The notes under the pieces were generated by a model. That model saw only the letters and a list, made by a program, of their open reading frames with translations. It searched no databases and was not told the origin of the DNA. Both the position numbers and the translations under genes were made by a program. Positions 53,713-62,403 of a stretch of 64,000 nt of DNA are shown piece after piece. The stretch covers positions 2,607,973-2,671,972 of the forward strand of contig NZ_CP116346.1 of the NCBI RefSeq assembly GCF_030254645.1, in the 5' to 3' direction. Origin of the DNA: Paucibacter sediminis. GTDB lineage: Bacteria; Pseudomonadota; Gammaproteobacteria; Burkholderiales; Burkholderiaceae_C. Numbering within the stretch: the stretch's first letter is position 1; every line of letters starts with the position of its first letter.

Positions 53713-54419
53713 GACGGCTCCTGGTGAAGAAGGGCGAGGGCGGGGGTGGATCCTGCGGCTGGGCCGCGCCGGCGACGCCGCAGCGCCGCCAGCAACGCCA
53801 GGCCGGCCGCCAGCAAGGCGCCGGCGCCCGGTTCGGGCACGGCGCTGACCTCGCCATCCAGGCGCAGGTCCAGCGCCCAGTGGCCGCTGCGCTGCGTGCC
53901 GTCGACCTGGATGAAGTGCAGGCTCGGGTCGTCCGGCAGGCCCGCGTACTGCGCCGTGTAATGCGGCTGCCCGCTCATCGAGAAGCCGTCGGCCAACTGC
54001 CCGACCGGGTTGTTGCCATCCTGCGAGAGCACCAACAGGTATTGCCCGGCCGGCGCACCCGGCAGGCTGTAGCTCGCATCCCAGCAGAAGCTGATGCCGC
54101 AGGTATTGGACGAGCCGACATTGCCGCCGATCTGGCTGCCCGTGGCGTCGAACAGCGTCAGCACCGGCGCAAAGCCGCCCGGCGCGATCGTCTCACCGGC
54201 GGCGTTGCTGCCGCCCGAATAGGACAGGGTCAGCAGCTGGAGCTCGCCCGGCGCGGGCAGCAGGATGTTGAAGACCGCGAGCTGATCGTCGCTGCTGAAG
54301 CTGCCGCTGAAGGAGAAGCTGGTGGCTCGCGCCGGCCCGGCGAGCAAGGCCAGGCTCAGCAGCAGGGCGCTCATGGCGCCCATGGCCGCGGTGGCGGAAG
54401 GTCTGCGTGGCTTGTACAT
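53709..54419 (-). CDS. PEP-CTERM exported protein (DVUA0089-like)
   Basis: A 236-residue exported protein ending in the exosortase sorting signal AVPEPGAGALLAAGLALLAA followed by LRRRRRG, the PEP-CTERM tripartite motif. The N-terminal signal peptide (LLLSLALLAGPARA) is followed by a beta-rich domain with FSGSFSSDDQLAVFNILLP, reminiscent of DVUA0089-type domains. ATG 54417-54419 is chosen because GAGGAG lies nine bases upstream; the ATG at 54428 directly abuts that site. About 20 residues beyond the basic cluster are unusual for PEP-CTERM. No exosortase gene is in the window. Confidence 0.85.
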   Translation of the reverse strand: MYKPRRPSATAAMGAMSALLLSLALLAGPARATSFSFSGSFSSDDQLAVFNILLPAPGELQLLTLSYSGGSNAAGETIAPGGFAPVLTLFDATGSQIGGNVGSSNTCGISFCWDASYSLPGAPAGQYLLVLSQDGNNPVGQLADGFSMSGQPHYTAQYAGLPDDPSLHFIQVDGTQRSGHWALDLRLDGEVSAVPEPGAGALLAAGLALLAALRRRRRGPAAGSTPALALLHQEPS

Positions 54420-54585
54420 GGCGTCCATCTCCTCGCTGCCCCGTGCCGAGGGCGACACAGGTGGCGCAATGTGGCACTTCGCGCGCCGGCTGGATACCGC
54501 TAACTTGCATGGTGGCGGCCGGCAATGGGCGTAGAGTTGGGGCTCATCGCGGCCTTGTGCGCCGCCAGCCAGCGTAGGTCACGCC

Positions 54586-55242
54586 TTGCCAGAAGCCGCC
54601 TTGCCAGCATCGTCCGGGCTCGCCCGACAGCATGCGCCGATCCAGTTCTACTTCGACTTCTCCTCGCCCTATTCCTACATCGCGTCGGAGTGGATCGACG
54701 CCGTGGCGGCGCGCCATGGCCGGCGCGTGCAATGGCACGCCATCCTGCTGGGCGTGCTGTTCCAGGCGGCGGAGTTGAAACCGCCGGTCGCCTATCCGCT
54801 CAAGCGCGACTACGCGCTGCGCGACTTCGAGCGTTCGGCGCATTTCGCCGGCCTGCCCTATCGGCAGCCCGGCGCCTTCCCGATTGCCACACAGCATGCC
54901 GCCCGCGTGTTCTGGTGGCTGCACGAGAGCCAGGGGCACGATGCCGCGGTGGCCTGGGCCCATGCCGGGCTGCGCGCCTATTTCACGCGCGGCGTGGCGC
55001 TCAACGACGTGGTGGCGCTCAAGGCCCTGGCGGGCGAGAGCGGGCTGGATGCCGCTGCCGCCGAGGCGGCCTGGGGCGATGAGCGCTGGAAGCAGCGACT
55101 CAAGGCCGAGAACGAGGCCGCGCTGGCGGCCGGCGTGTTCGGCGCACCCTACTGCATCGTCGACGGCGAGCCCTTCTGGGGCCAGGACCGCCAGGCGCAG
55201 ATCGAGCGCTGGCTGGCCAGCGGGCCGTTCAAGCGCGTCTGA
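54586..55242 (+). CDS. 2-hydroxychromene-2-carboxylate isomerase-like DsbA-family protein
   Basis: A 218-residue thioredoxin-fold protein of the DsbA/HCCA isomerase (kappa GST) family. The N-terminal active-site motif is FYFDFSSPYSYIASEWIDA, with serine in place of the DsbA CxxC, and the C-terminal GVFGAPYCIVDGEPFWGQDR binds glutathione in characterised members. NahD-type enzymes isomerise a naphthalene intermediate, but no naphthalene genes are adjacent, so a general glutathione-dependent isomerase is the safer reading. There is no ATG before the fold; a TTG at 54586 is the best start. The 3' end overlaps the convergent MFS gene by 14 bases. Confidence 0.87.
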   Translation: MPEAALPASSGLARQHAPIQFYFDFSSPYSYIASEWIDAVAARHGRRVQWHAILLGVLFQAAELKPPVAYPLKRDYALRDFERSAHFAGLPYRQPGAFPIATQHAARVFWWLHESQGHDAAVAWAHAGLRAYFTRGVALNDVVALKALAGESGLDAAAAEAAWGDERWKQRLKAENEAALAAGVFGAPYCIVDGEPFWGQDRQAQIERWLASGPFKRV

Positions 55243-56476
55243 GACGCGTCTTCGTCAGGTCCAGGGTCAGGTCTTGCCGCCGCTGCAGCCACAGCGCGCT
55301 GCCCGCGGCCAGGGCCAGCAGGGGCCAGATCAGGCCGTTGACATGGCCCCAGCCCCAGCCGTCGAAGACCCAGCCCGAGGCCATCGCAGCGATGGCGACG
55401 ATGGCGGCGACCAGGAACTCGTTGGCGGCCTGGGCGCGTGTGCGGTCGGCCAGGCTGTCGTGTGCAAAGGTCTCGGCCAGCAGCGCACTGCCACCCACGA
55501 ACATGAAGTTCCAGCCGGCGCCATTGAGCATCAGGGCCAGGCCGAACTGCCAGGCGCTCTGGCCGCTCAAGGCCACCAGGCTGCCACCGGCCATGGCCGC
55601 GCTGCCCAGCCACAGCGCCCGCGTCACACCCCAGCGGGCGATCAATCGGCCGCTGAAGAAGCCGGGCGCGTACATGCTCATCAAATGCCACTGGATCACG
55701 CCGGCGGCCACCGTCACCGGCAGGCCGCAGCCCACCACCGCCAAAGGCGTTGCCGTCATCACGAACATCATGCTGGCGGCACCCACGGCGCAGCCGCATG
55801 CCGCCACCAGAAAGGCCGGGCGGTGCAGCAGTTGCAGCAGCGGTGTGGGCGCGCCCGCGGCGAGCACCGGGGCCGCCGTGCCGCCGCGCAGCCGGCTCAG
55901 CACCAGGATGGAGAGCAGGGCCAGCGCCACCACCGCGAGATACGAGCCGGCAAAGCTGTGGCCCGGCACCGCCTCGCGTGCCAGCGCCGCCAGGGTGGGG
56001 CCCAGCACGGCCGCCAGCACGCCGCCGCCGGTCACCCAGCCGATGGCCTGGGCCTTGAAGGTGGCGCTTGCTGCCTCGGTGGCCGCGAAGCGGTAGAACT
56101 GCGCGCTGGCCGCAAAAGCGCCGAGCGCCAGATTCGCGGTGCAGAACAGCAGGAAGTCATTGCGCACGATGGCCCAACTGGCCAGGGCACCGCCGCAGGC
56201 GCCGGCCAGGGCCCCCAGCTGGAACACGCGCGGCCGGCCCCAGCGCCGAGCCAGCAGCGAGACCGGGACGGTGCTCAGCGCCGTGGCCACCGTCACCAGC
56301 GCATAGGGCAGGGTGGCCAGCGCGCGGCTCGGTGCCAGCATGCTGCCCACCAGGCCGGTGAGCGTGAGGCCGATGGCCGAGGCGCACACGAACAGGGCCT
56401 GGCACAGCACCAGCAGGGCGACGCGGCGCTCGCTGGCTTGCAACAGGGTGAAGCGGAAGGCGTTGGGGGTTTTCAT
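55229..56476 (-). CDS. MFS transporter
   Basis: A 415-residue major facilitator with about 12 hydrophobic spans. The loop after TM2 (PVSLLARRWGRPRVFQLGAL) and the mid-protein loop of about 20 polar residues are typical. It starts MKTPNAFRFTLLQASERRVA at the ATG 56474-56476, 41 bases from the divergent GlxA-type regulator, which may control it. The sequence does not identify the cargo; a drug or metabolite exporter is the general expectation. Confidence 0.9.
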   Translation of the reverse strand: MKTPNAFRFTLLQASERRVALLVLCQALFVCASAIGLTLTGLVGSMLAPSRALATLPYALVTVATALSTVPVSLLARRWGRPRVFQLGALAGACGGALASWAIVRNDFLLFCTANLALGAFAASAQFYRFAATEAASATFKAQAIGWVTGGGVLAAVLGPTLAALAREAVPGHSFAGSYLAVVALALLSILVLSRLRGGTAAPVLAAGAPTPLLQLLHRPAFLVAACGCAVGAASMMFVMTATPLAVVGCGLPVTVAAGVIQWHLMSMYAPGFFSGRLIARWGVTRALWLGSAAMAGGSLVALSGQSAWQFGLALMLNGAGWNFMFVGGSALLAETFAHDSLADRTRAQAANEFLVAAIVAIAAMASGWVFDGWGWGHVNGLIWPLLALAAGSALWLQRRQDLTLDLTKTRLRRA

Positions 56477-56517
56477 GCGCCCAGCTTAGTTGGGGCTATG
56501 CTGGCAGAACTGACGCA

Positions 56518-57534
56518 ATGACCGCAAAAACTGCCATGCCAGAGAAAACCAAGACGGTGCTGCTGGTGGCCTACGAGGGCTGCCAGTCGCTGGACGTGAC
56601 CGGGCCCTGGGAGGTCTTCAGCAAGGCCAATCAATTTGCCCAGGTGGCCGGGCAGGCAGCGCCGCCCTATCTCGTCGTGCTGGCTTCGCCCGAGGGTGGC
56701 ATGGTGCGCTGCAATTCCGGCCTGCAGCTGGGCCCCAGCACCGCGCTGGCGGCGCTACGCGGCCCGCTCGACACCGTGCTGGTGGTGGGCGGCAACGATG
56801 GTGATCTGGAGGGGCGCGATTGGGCCGCCAGCCTGCTGCCCTGGCTGCGCAAAAAGGCGCCGCAGGTGCGGCGCATGGGCAGTGTCTGCACGGGGGCGTT
56901 TGCGCTCGCGGCGGCGGGGCTCTTCGACGAGCGCCGCGTCACCACGCACTGGCGGTTCTGCGAGCAGCTGGCGCGCATGTACCCGCGCCTGCGCCTGGAG
57001 CCCGACGCGATCTTCGTGGCCGACCCGCCCTTCTACAGCTCGGCCGGCATCTCGGCCGGCATCGACCTGGCCCTGGCCCTGGTGGAGGCCGATCTGGGCC
57101 AGCCGATCGCGCTCGCGGTGGCGCGCCATCTGGTGCTTTATCTGCGCCGCCCGGGCGGCCAGTCACAGTACTCTGCCGGCCTGCAGGCCCAGGCGCAGGC
57201 CGGCGGCGACCGCCTGGCCGACTTGCTGCTGTGGATGGTGGAGCACCCCGAGCGCGACCTCAGCGTGGCGGCCCTGGCCGAACGCGCCAGCATGAGCGAG
57301 CGCCATTTCGCGCGCCTCTTTCTGGCCGAGACCGGCCAGACCCCGGCGCGCTTTGTCGAGGCCTTGCGGCTGGAGCGCGCCAAAACCCATCTGGAGCGCA
57401 GCGTCTGGCCGCTCGAGCGCGTCGCGCAAAAAGCCGGCTTCGGCTCGGTGGACAGCCTGCAGCGCAGCCTGCGCCGGCATGCGGGTATCACGCCGGAGCA
57501 GTATCGGCAGCGGTTCTCGAGGCAGGGGGCTTAG
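56518..57534 (+). CDS. GlxA-type AraC regulator with DJ-1/PfpI domain
   Basis: A 338-residue regulator. The N-terminal DJ-1/PfpI amidotransferase-like domain (VLLVAYEGCQSLDVTGPWEV, then MGSVCTGAFALAAAGLFDER with the nucleophile-elbow cysteine) is followed by an AraC DNA-binding domain (SVAALAERASMSERHFARLF and PLERVAQKAGFGSVDSLQRS). GlxA relatives control catabolism of carnitine, glycine betaine, arginine and similar compounds. It is divergent from the MFS gene. The effector is unknown. Its stop overlaps the convergent indolepyruvate oxidoreductase by 4 bases. Confidence 0.92.
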   Translation: MTAKTAMPEKTKTVLLVAYEGCQSLDVTGPWEVFSKANQFAQVAGQAAPPYLVVLASPEGGMVRCNSGLQLGPSTALAALRGPLDTVLVVGGNDGDLEGRDWAASLLPWLRKKAPQVRRMGSVCTGAFALAAAGLFDERRVTTHWRFCEQLARMYPRLRLEPDAIFVADPPFYSSAGISAGIDLALALVEADLGQPIALAVARHLVLYLRRPGGQSQYSAGLQAQAQAGGDRLADLLLWMVEHPERDLSVAALAERASMSERHFARLFLAETGQTPARFVEALRLERAKTHLERSVWPLERVAQKAGFGSVDSLQRSLRRHAGITPEQYRQRFSRQGA

Positions 57535-60500
57535 AGCTCCGCCACGCCCTTCACGCGCTGCGGCATCGCCACCACCTGCGCCACCGGTTCGGCCGCGCGG
57601 CCATGGAAGCGATCCAGCAGGTCCTTCCACTGCGCGCGCACTGTCACCACATTGGCCAGCTTGACATGGCCGTAGCCGCGGATGGTCTCGGGCAGGCGGG
57701 CCAGCTTGACGGCCAGCTCCAGCTTGTCCGCGCTGAGGTGCTTGAGCAGTTCGTCGACCAGGGCCTCGTAGTCGGCAATCAGCTGGCGCTCCATGCGGCG
57801 CTCCTCGGTCTTGCCGAAGAGGTCCAGCATGCCGCCGCGCAAGCCCTTCAGCTTGGCCAGCACCTGGAAGGCCTTGAAGGTCCAGCTGCCCAGTTCCAGC
57901 TTCTTGGCCTTGCCATCGGGGCCAGGTTTTGACAGCAGGGGTGGGGCCATGTGGAAGGACAGCGAATCCCAGTTCTCGAACTGTTCCTTCATCGCCTTCT
58001 CGAACTTGCCATCGGTGTAGAGGCGCGCCACCTCGTACTCGTCCTTGATGGCCAGCAGCTTGGCGTAGTAGCGTGCCACCGCCTTGCTGAGGCGTTCGGC
58101 CTTGCCGGCTTCGCCCAGTTCGGCTTCGGCCTTGCGCACGCGTTCCACCAGGCGCAGGTAGCGCTCGGCATAGGCGCGGTCCTGGTAGTCGCTGAGGAAG
58201 GCGGCGCGGCGTGCGATCAGGCCGTCCTCGCCGTCGAGCTTGTCGAAGTTCAGCACCTGCACCAGGCCCTGCGGTGTGCCGGCCAGGCGACGCAAGGCCT
58301 CGGGCGCGGCGATGGCCAGGCGGCCCAGCGCGAAGGCGGTCTTGTTGCCCTCCACGGCCACGCCATTGAGCTCGATGGCGCGCATCAGCGCGGCCTCGCT
58401 CAGGGGGATCAGGCCACGCTGCCAGCAGGCTCCCAGCATGATGATGTTGCTGGGCATGGTGTCGCCCATCAGCTGCTGGGCAATCGCCTGGGCATCCACG
58501 GTGGCGAGCAGCTCGGCCTGGCCGCCCACCGCATGCTGCATCTTGGCCAAGAGGCCGCCGGCATGCAGGCTGGCATCGGGGTTGCGCACAAAGCCGGCCG
58601 TGGGCAGCTCATGCGTGTTGGCCAGGATCACGGTGCGGCCGGGCTTGACGGTGCCCAGCGCGTCGGGCGAGGCGCCCACCACCATATCGCAGGCCAAGAG
58701 CACATCGGCCTGCTGGGTGTCGATGCGCACCTGGTTGAGCAGGTCCTGCGTCGGCGCCACGCGCACGAAGGACAGCACCGAGCCGCCCTTTTGCGCAAAG
58801 CCCATGAAGTCCAGCACCGAGGCCTGCTTGCCTTCCAGATGGGCCGCCATCGAGACGAGTGCGCCCACCGTCACCACGCCGGTGCCGCCCACGCCGGTCA
58901 CCAGCAGGTCGAAGGGGCCGGTCCAGTCCCAGGCCGCGGGGCTGCCGATGGCGGCGAGTTCGCGTGCCAGGTCTTGCGGGCTGTAGCTGGCGCCGGCGCG
59001 CTTCTTCAGCTGGGCACCATGGACCGAGACGAAGCTGGGGCAGAAGCCGTTGACGCAGGAGAAATCCTTGTTGCACGAGCTCTGCTCGATGGCACGCTTG
59101 CGGCCCCAGTCGGTCTCTACCGGCACCACCGAGAGGCAGTTGCTGGCCTGGCCGCAATCGCCGCAGCCCTCGCACACCGCCTCGTTGATGAAGATGCGCT
59201 TGGGCGGGTCGTAGAACTCCTTCTTCTTCCGCCGGCGGCGCTTCTCGGCGGCGCAGGTCTGGTCGTAGATCAGCACCGTCACGCCCTCGATCTCGCGCAG
59301 CTCGCGCTGCACCTGGTCGAGCTCGCTGCGGTCGTGGAAGGTGGTGCCGGCCGGGAAGAGACCATGGTGGCCGTCGTACTTGCCAATCTCGTCGGAGAGC
59401 ACCACCAGGCGCTTCACGCCCTCGGCCTCCACCTGGCGCGCGATCTGCGGCACGCTGGTCGAGCCGTCCACCGGCTGGCCGCCGGTCATTGCCACGGCGT
59501 CGTTGTAGAGGATCTTGTAGGTGATATTGGTCTTGGCGGCGATGGCCTGGCGGATCGCCAGATAACCGCTGTGGTAGTAGGTGCCGTCGCCGAGGTTCTG
59601 GAACACATGCTTCTCGGTGGTGAAGCGGCTGTGCGCGGCCCAGTCCACGCCCTCGGCGCCCATCTGGATCAGGCCCGAGGTGCCGCGCTCCATCCAGCTG
59701 GCCATGAAGTGGCAGCCGATGCCGGCCAGGGCGCGCGAGCCCTCGGGCAGCTTGGTGGAGGTGTTGTGCGGGCAGCCCGAGCAGAAATAGGGCTGGCGGC
59801 GCACGCCATCGGCCTCGTTGCTGAGCAGGCAGGGGGTGAGGAAGTCCACCACCAGATGGCGGCGGTCCAGCGCCGGATTCAGGCGGGCCAGCCAGTCGGC
59901 CACCGTGTTCATGATGCGCGAGGGGCGCAGTTCGCCAAGTGCCGAGAGCACGGCGGCGCCATGTTCATCGGTCTTGCCGATCACGCGCGGGCGCTGGGCG
60001 TCGGGCAGGTGGTAAAGCAGCTCCTTGATCTGGCGCTCCACCACCGGGCCTTTCTCCTCGATCACCAGCATGTCGGTGAGCCCCTGGGCGAACTCGGCCA
60101 TGCGGCTGGTCTCCAGCGGAAACACCAGGCCCACCTTGTAGACGCGCACGCCGGCCGCGGCCAGCGCATTCGGGTCCAGATCGAGGCGGCGCAGCACCTC
60201 CATGAAGTCGTAATGCGCCTTGCCGACGGTGACGATGCCCAGCGTGGCGCGCGGGCTCACCACGATGTGCTTGTCGATGCTGTTGAGCTTGGCGAAGGCG
60301 CGCACCGCGTCGAGCTTGTGCGCCAGCCGGGTCTCCAGCTCCAGCGAGGGCAGGTCCACCGTGCGGATGTGCAGGTTGGTGGGGGGCACGTGGTCGACCG
60401 GCAGCTCGAAGTCCAGCGGCACGCTGTCCAGGTCCACCGTCATGCCCGACTCCACCACCTCGGAGATCGCCTTGAAGCCGACCCAGGCGCCGGAGAAGCG

Positions 60501-61094
60501 GCTCAGCGCCCAGCCGTAGAGGCCGAACTCCAGGTACTCGGCCACATTGGCAGGGTGCACGATGGGCATGCTCCAGGCCTGCAGGGCCTGGTCGCTCTGG
60601 TGCGGCGTGGAGGAGGAGACGCAGCCATGGTCGTCGCCGCACACCACCAGCACGCCACCCTGGGTGGACGTGCCATAGACATTGCCATGCTTGAGCGCAT
60701 CGCCCGAGCGGTCCACGCCCGGGCCCTTGCCGTACCACATGGCAAACACGCCGTCGACGGTGCGCTTGGGATCCAGCGCCACGCGCTGCACGCCCAGGCA
60801 GGCGGTGGCGGCCAGGTCTTCGTTGATGGCGGGCAGGAAGTTGATCTGCGCCGCGTCTAGGAACTTCTTGGCCTTCCAGAGTTGCTGGTCCACCATGCCC
60901 AGCGGCGAGCCGCGGTAGCCGGAGACGAAACCGGCCGTCTTCAGCCCGGCGCGCTCGTCCAGTGCCTTTTGCGCCAGCAGCAGGCGTACCAGGGCCTGGG
61001 TGCCGGTGAGGAAGACCTGGCCCGAGCGCGCGCCCAGGTTGTCGGAGAGCTTGTAGTCGCGCAGCGCGGGGCTGGCTTGCTCGAGGGTGGACAT
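57531..61094 (-). CDS. indolepyruvate ferredoxin oxidoreductase, single-chain
   Basis: An 1187-residue fusion of the alpha (IorA) and beta (IorB) parts that oxidatively decarboxylates arylpyruvates or branched 2-oxo acids to acyl-CoA. The TPP/transketolase-type N-domain (TAGFVSGYRGSPLGMVDQQL) leads to the TPP-binding GDGTYYHSGYLAIRQ and NDAVAMTGGQPVDG, a cysteine-rich ferredoxin-like region (CEGCGDCGQASNC and SSCNKDFSCVNGFC), and the gamma domain (GVGGTGVVTVGALVSMA). It is typical of betaproteobacteria using aromatic or branched-chain amino acids. It is divergent from an Lrp-type regulator that probably controls it. Confidence 0.95.
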   Translation of the reverse strand: MSTLEQASPALRDYKLSDNLGARSGQVFLTGTQALVRLLLAQKALDERAGLKTAGFVSGYRGSPLGMVDQQLWKAKKFLDAAQINFLPAINEDLAATACLGVQRVALDPKRTVDGVFAMWYGKGPGVDRSGDALKHGNVYGTSTQGGVLVVCGDDHGCVSSSTPHQSDQALQAWSMPIVHPANVAEYLEFGLYGWALSRFSGAWVGFKAISEVVESGMTVDLDSVPLDFELPVDHVPPTNLHIRTVDLPSLELETRLAHKLDAVRAFAKLNSIDKHIVVSPRATLGIVTVGKAHYDFMEVLRRLDLDPNALAAAGVRVYKVGLVFPLETSRMAEFAQGLTDMLVIEEKGPVVERQIKELLYHLPDAQRPRVIGKTDEHGAAVLSALGELRPSRIMNTVADWLARLNPALDRRHLVVDFLTPCLLSNEADGVRRQPYFCSGCPHNTSTKLPEGSRALAGIGCHFMASWMERGTSGLIQMGAEGVDWAAHSRFTTEKHVFQNLGDGTYYHSGYLAIRQAIAAKTNITYKILYNDAVAMTGGQPVDGSTSVPQIARQVEAEGVKRLVVLSDEIGKYDGHHGLFPAGTTFHDRSELDQVQRELREIEGVTVLIYDQTCAAEKRRRRKKKEFYDPPKRIFINEAVCEGCGDCGQASNCLSVVPVETDWGRKRAIEQSSCNKDFSCVNGFCPSFVSVHGAQLKKRAGASYSPQDLARELAAIGSPAAWDWTGPFDLLVTGVGGTGVVTVGALVSMAAHLEGKQASVLDFMGFAQKGGSVLSFVRVAPTQDLLNQVRIDTQQADVLLACDMVVGASPDALGTVKPGRTVILANTHELPTAGFVRNPDASLHAGGLLAKMQHAVGGQAELLATVDAQAIAQQLMGDTMPSNIIMLGACWQRGLIPLSEAALMRAIELNGVAVEGNKTAFALGRLAIAAPEALRRLAGTPQGLVQVLNFDKLDGEDGLIARRAAFLSDYQDRAYAERYLRLVERVRKAEAELGEAGKAERLSKAVARYYAKLLAIKDEYEVARLYTDGKFEKAMKEQFENWDSLSFHMAPPLLSKPGPDGKAKKLELGSWTFKAFQVLAKLKGLRGGMLDLFGKTEERRMERQLIADYEALVDELLKHLSADKLELAVKLARLPETIRGYGHVKLANVVTVRAQWKDLLDRFHGRAAEPVAQVVAMPQRVKGVAEL

Positions 61095-61187
61095 GGGCCG
61101 GTCTCCTGATGTTCTGTTCAGGGGGCAGATTCTTGGTCAGGCAGCCGAGAGTTTGTTACTTGCATCGCTACTGTCAAGGCTGCTGAT

Positions 61188-61202
61188 GAGAGAATTCCTC
61201 TC
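61188..61202. promoter_or_regulatory. inverted repeat upstream of the Lrp/AsnC gene
   Basis: GAGAG-AATTC-CTCTC, a 5-bp inverted repeat with a 5-base spacer, ending 13 bases before the Lrp-type ATG and 94 bases from the oxidoreductase start. Lrp/AsnC dimers bind short imperfect palindromes of this size, so autoregulation is possible. A single short repeat can arise by chance. Confidence 0.3.
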
Positions 61203-61215
61203 AAAGGTGGTTGAA

Positions 61216-61686
61216 ATGGAAAACGAACGTTTTGATCGGGCCACGCGCCTCATCCTTGAGGCCCTGCAGGCCGACGGGCGCCAGAGCACCCAGCAGCTGG
61301 CCGACAAGGTCGGCCTCTCGGCCACGCCGGTGTGGCGGCGCATCAAGGAGCTGGAAGAGAGCGGGGTGATCCGCCGCCACGTGGCCCTGGTGGACCGCGA
61401 GAAGCTGGGCCTGTCGATCTGCGTGCTGGCGAACGTGAGCCTGGTGCGGCACAGCGAGGGCGCGGTGGAGCAGTTCGAGCAGCTGGTGCAGAGCAGCCGC
61501 GAAATCATCGAATGCCACGGCATCACCGGCGAGGCCGACTATGTCATCAAGGTGGTGGTGCCCGATATGAAGGCCTACGACCAGTTTCTGCAGAGCCGCA
61601 TCTTCAAGGTGCCGGGCGTGGCCAGCGTGCGCAGCAACGTGGTGTTGCGCGAGGTGAAGTACGAGACCGCCCTGCCGGTTGATTGA
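61216..61686 (+). CDS. Lrp/AsnC-family transcriptional regulator
   Basis: A 156-residue regulator with helix-turn-helix (RLILEALQADGRQSTQQLAD, then GLSATPVWRRIKELEESGVI) and RAM domain (IIECHGITGEADYVIKVVVP). ATG 61216 has an AAGGTGG site; a longer reading from 61186 would run through the inverted repeat. It is divergent from indolepyruvate ferredoxin oxidoreductase, so it likely senses an aromatic or branched-chain amino acid and controls that gene. It is a paralogue of the regulator at 6066-6554, sharing the PxWRRIKxLEExG recognition segment. Confidence 0.93.
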   Translation: MENERFDRATRLILEALQADGRQSTQQLADKVGLSATPVWRRIKELEESGVIRRHVALVDREKLGLSICVLANVSLVRHSEGAVEQFEQLVQSSREIIECHGITGEADYVIKVVVPDMKAYDQFLQSRIFKVPGVASVRSNVVLREVKYETALPVD

Positions 61687-61819
61687 TAAAGGCGCATAGC
61701 GGTTAAAGTCCGCTCCGGTCTTGCCGAAAACCTGCGTATGGGCGGGGCCTCAATACCGCTGGTGCCTGTATCGCACCCCGGACTTCCCGCCCCGCAGCCT
61801 CCTATTTGAGGAGCTCATC

Positions 61820-62311
61820 ATGGTCACTTCCATTCCGAGTACCAGCGCCGCGAACCCAGCCGCCGCCGCCAGCGCACCGACCCAGCGTCCTCATGCCGAC
61901 GAGGCCCTGAAGCGTCAGGAAGCCGCGACCCATAACAAGCCCGTCACCGAGGATGACACCACGGTGGTGCAGATCTCCCAGCAGGGTGCCAAGCTGGCCG
62001 AGCAGGCCGTGGCCGGCCAGCCCGCCAAGACCGCCCCGGCCCAGCCCGCCGCCGAAACCGGCGCGACCGGCGCGACCGACGTGACCGGCACGGCCGCGCA
62101 GGCCAGCAGCAACAAGCCCGAGGCCGCCTTCGAGCCCGCCGATGGCAACAAGGACGGCCGCGTCACCGAGTTCGAGCAGCAGGCCTACGACTTCAAGCAT
62201 CCCAAGTCCCTGGCCGAGCTGATCGCCGAGGAAAAGGCCGCCGCCGCGAATGGCCTCAGCGCCGGACTCAAGGCCTACGAGGAAGTGGCGCGTTCGGGCC
62301 GCAGCGCCTGA
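61820..62311 (+). CDS. small Ala-rich protein of unknown function with an EF-hand-like loop
   Basis: A 163-residue protein that I do not recognise. The first ~110 residues are Ala/Thr/Pro-rich and probably disordered, with a TGATGATDVTGTAAQ low-complexity tract. Near residues 108-120 is an EF-hand-like loop (ADGNKDGRVTEFEQQ), followed by a helical end. There is no signal peptide. The DDTTVVQISQQGAKLAEQA stretch resembles the serine/valine-type linker seen in small flagellum-associated regulators, but this is weak. A GAGGAG site precedes the ATG. Upstream, 61687-61819 holds no other gene I can support. Confidence 0.75.
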   Translation: MVTSIPSTSAANPAAAASAPTQRPHADEALKRQEAATHNKPVTEDDTTVVQISQQGAKLAEQAVAGQPAKTAPAQPAAETGATGATDVTGTAAQASSNKPEAAFEPADGNKDGRVTEFEQQAYDFKHPKSLAELIAEEKAAAANGLSAGLKAYEEVARSGRSA

Positions 62312-62403
62312 GAGCGTAAACACGCGCTGAGCGCGCCGACACCGGCGCCGATGGCGCCCATGCCGTGACATGAGCCGCCGATGTCACGTGCATAGAATGG
62401 GCC

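Noticed and set aside
57951-60860. 969-codon plus-strand frame opposite the indolepyruvate oxidoreductase
   Set aside because: Antisense shadow with the same His/Ala/Gly bias; the minus strand encodes a clear conserved enzyme.
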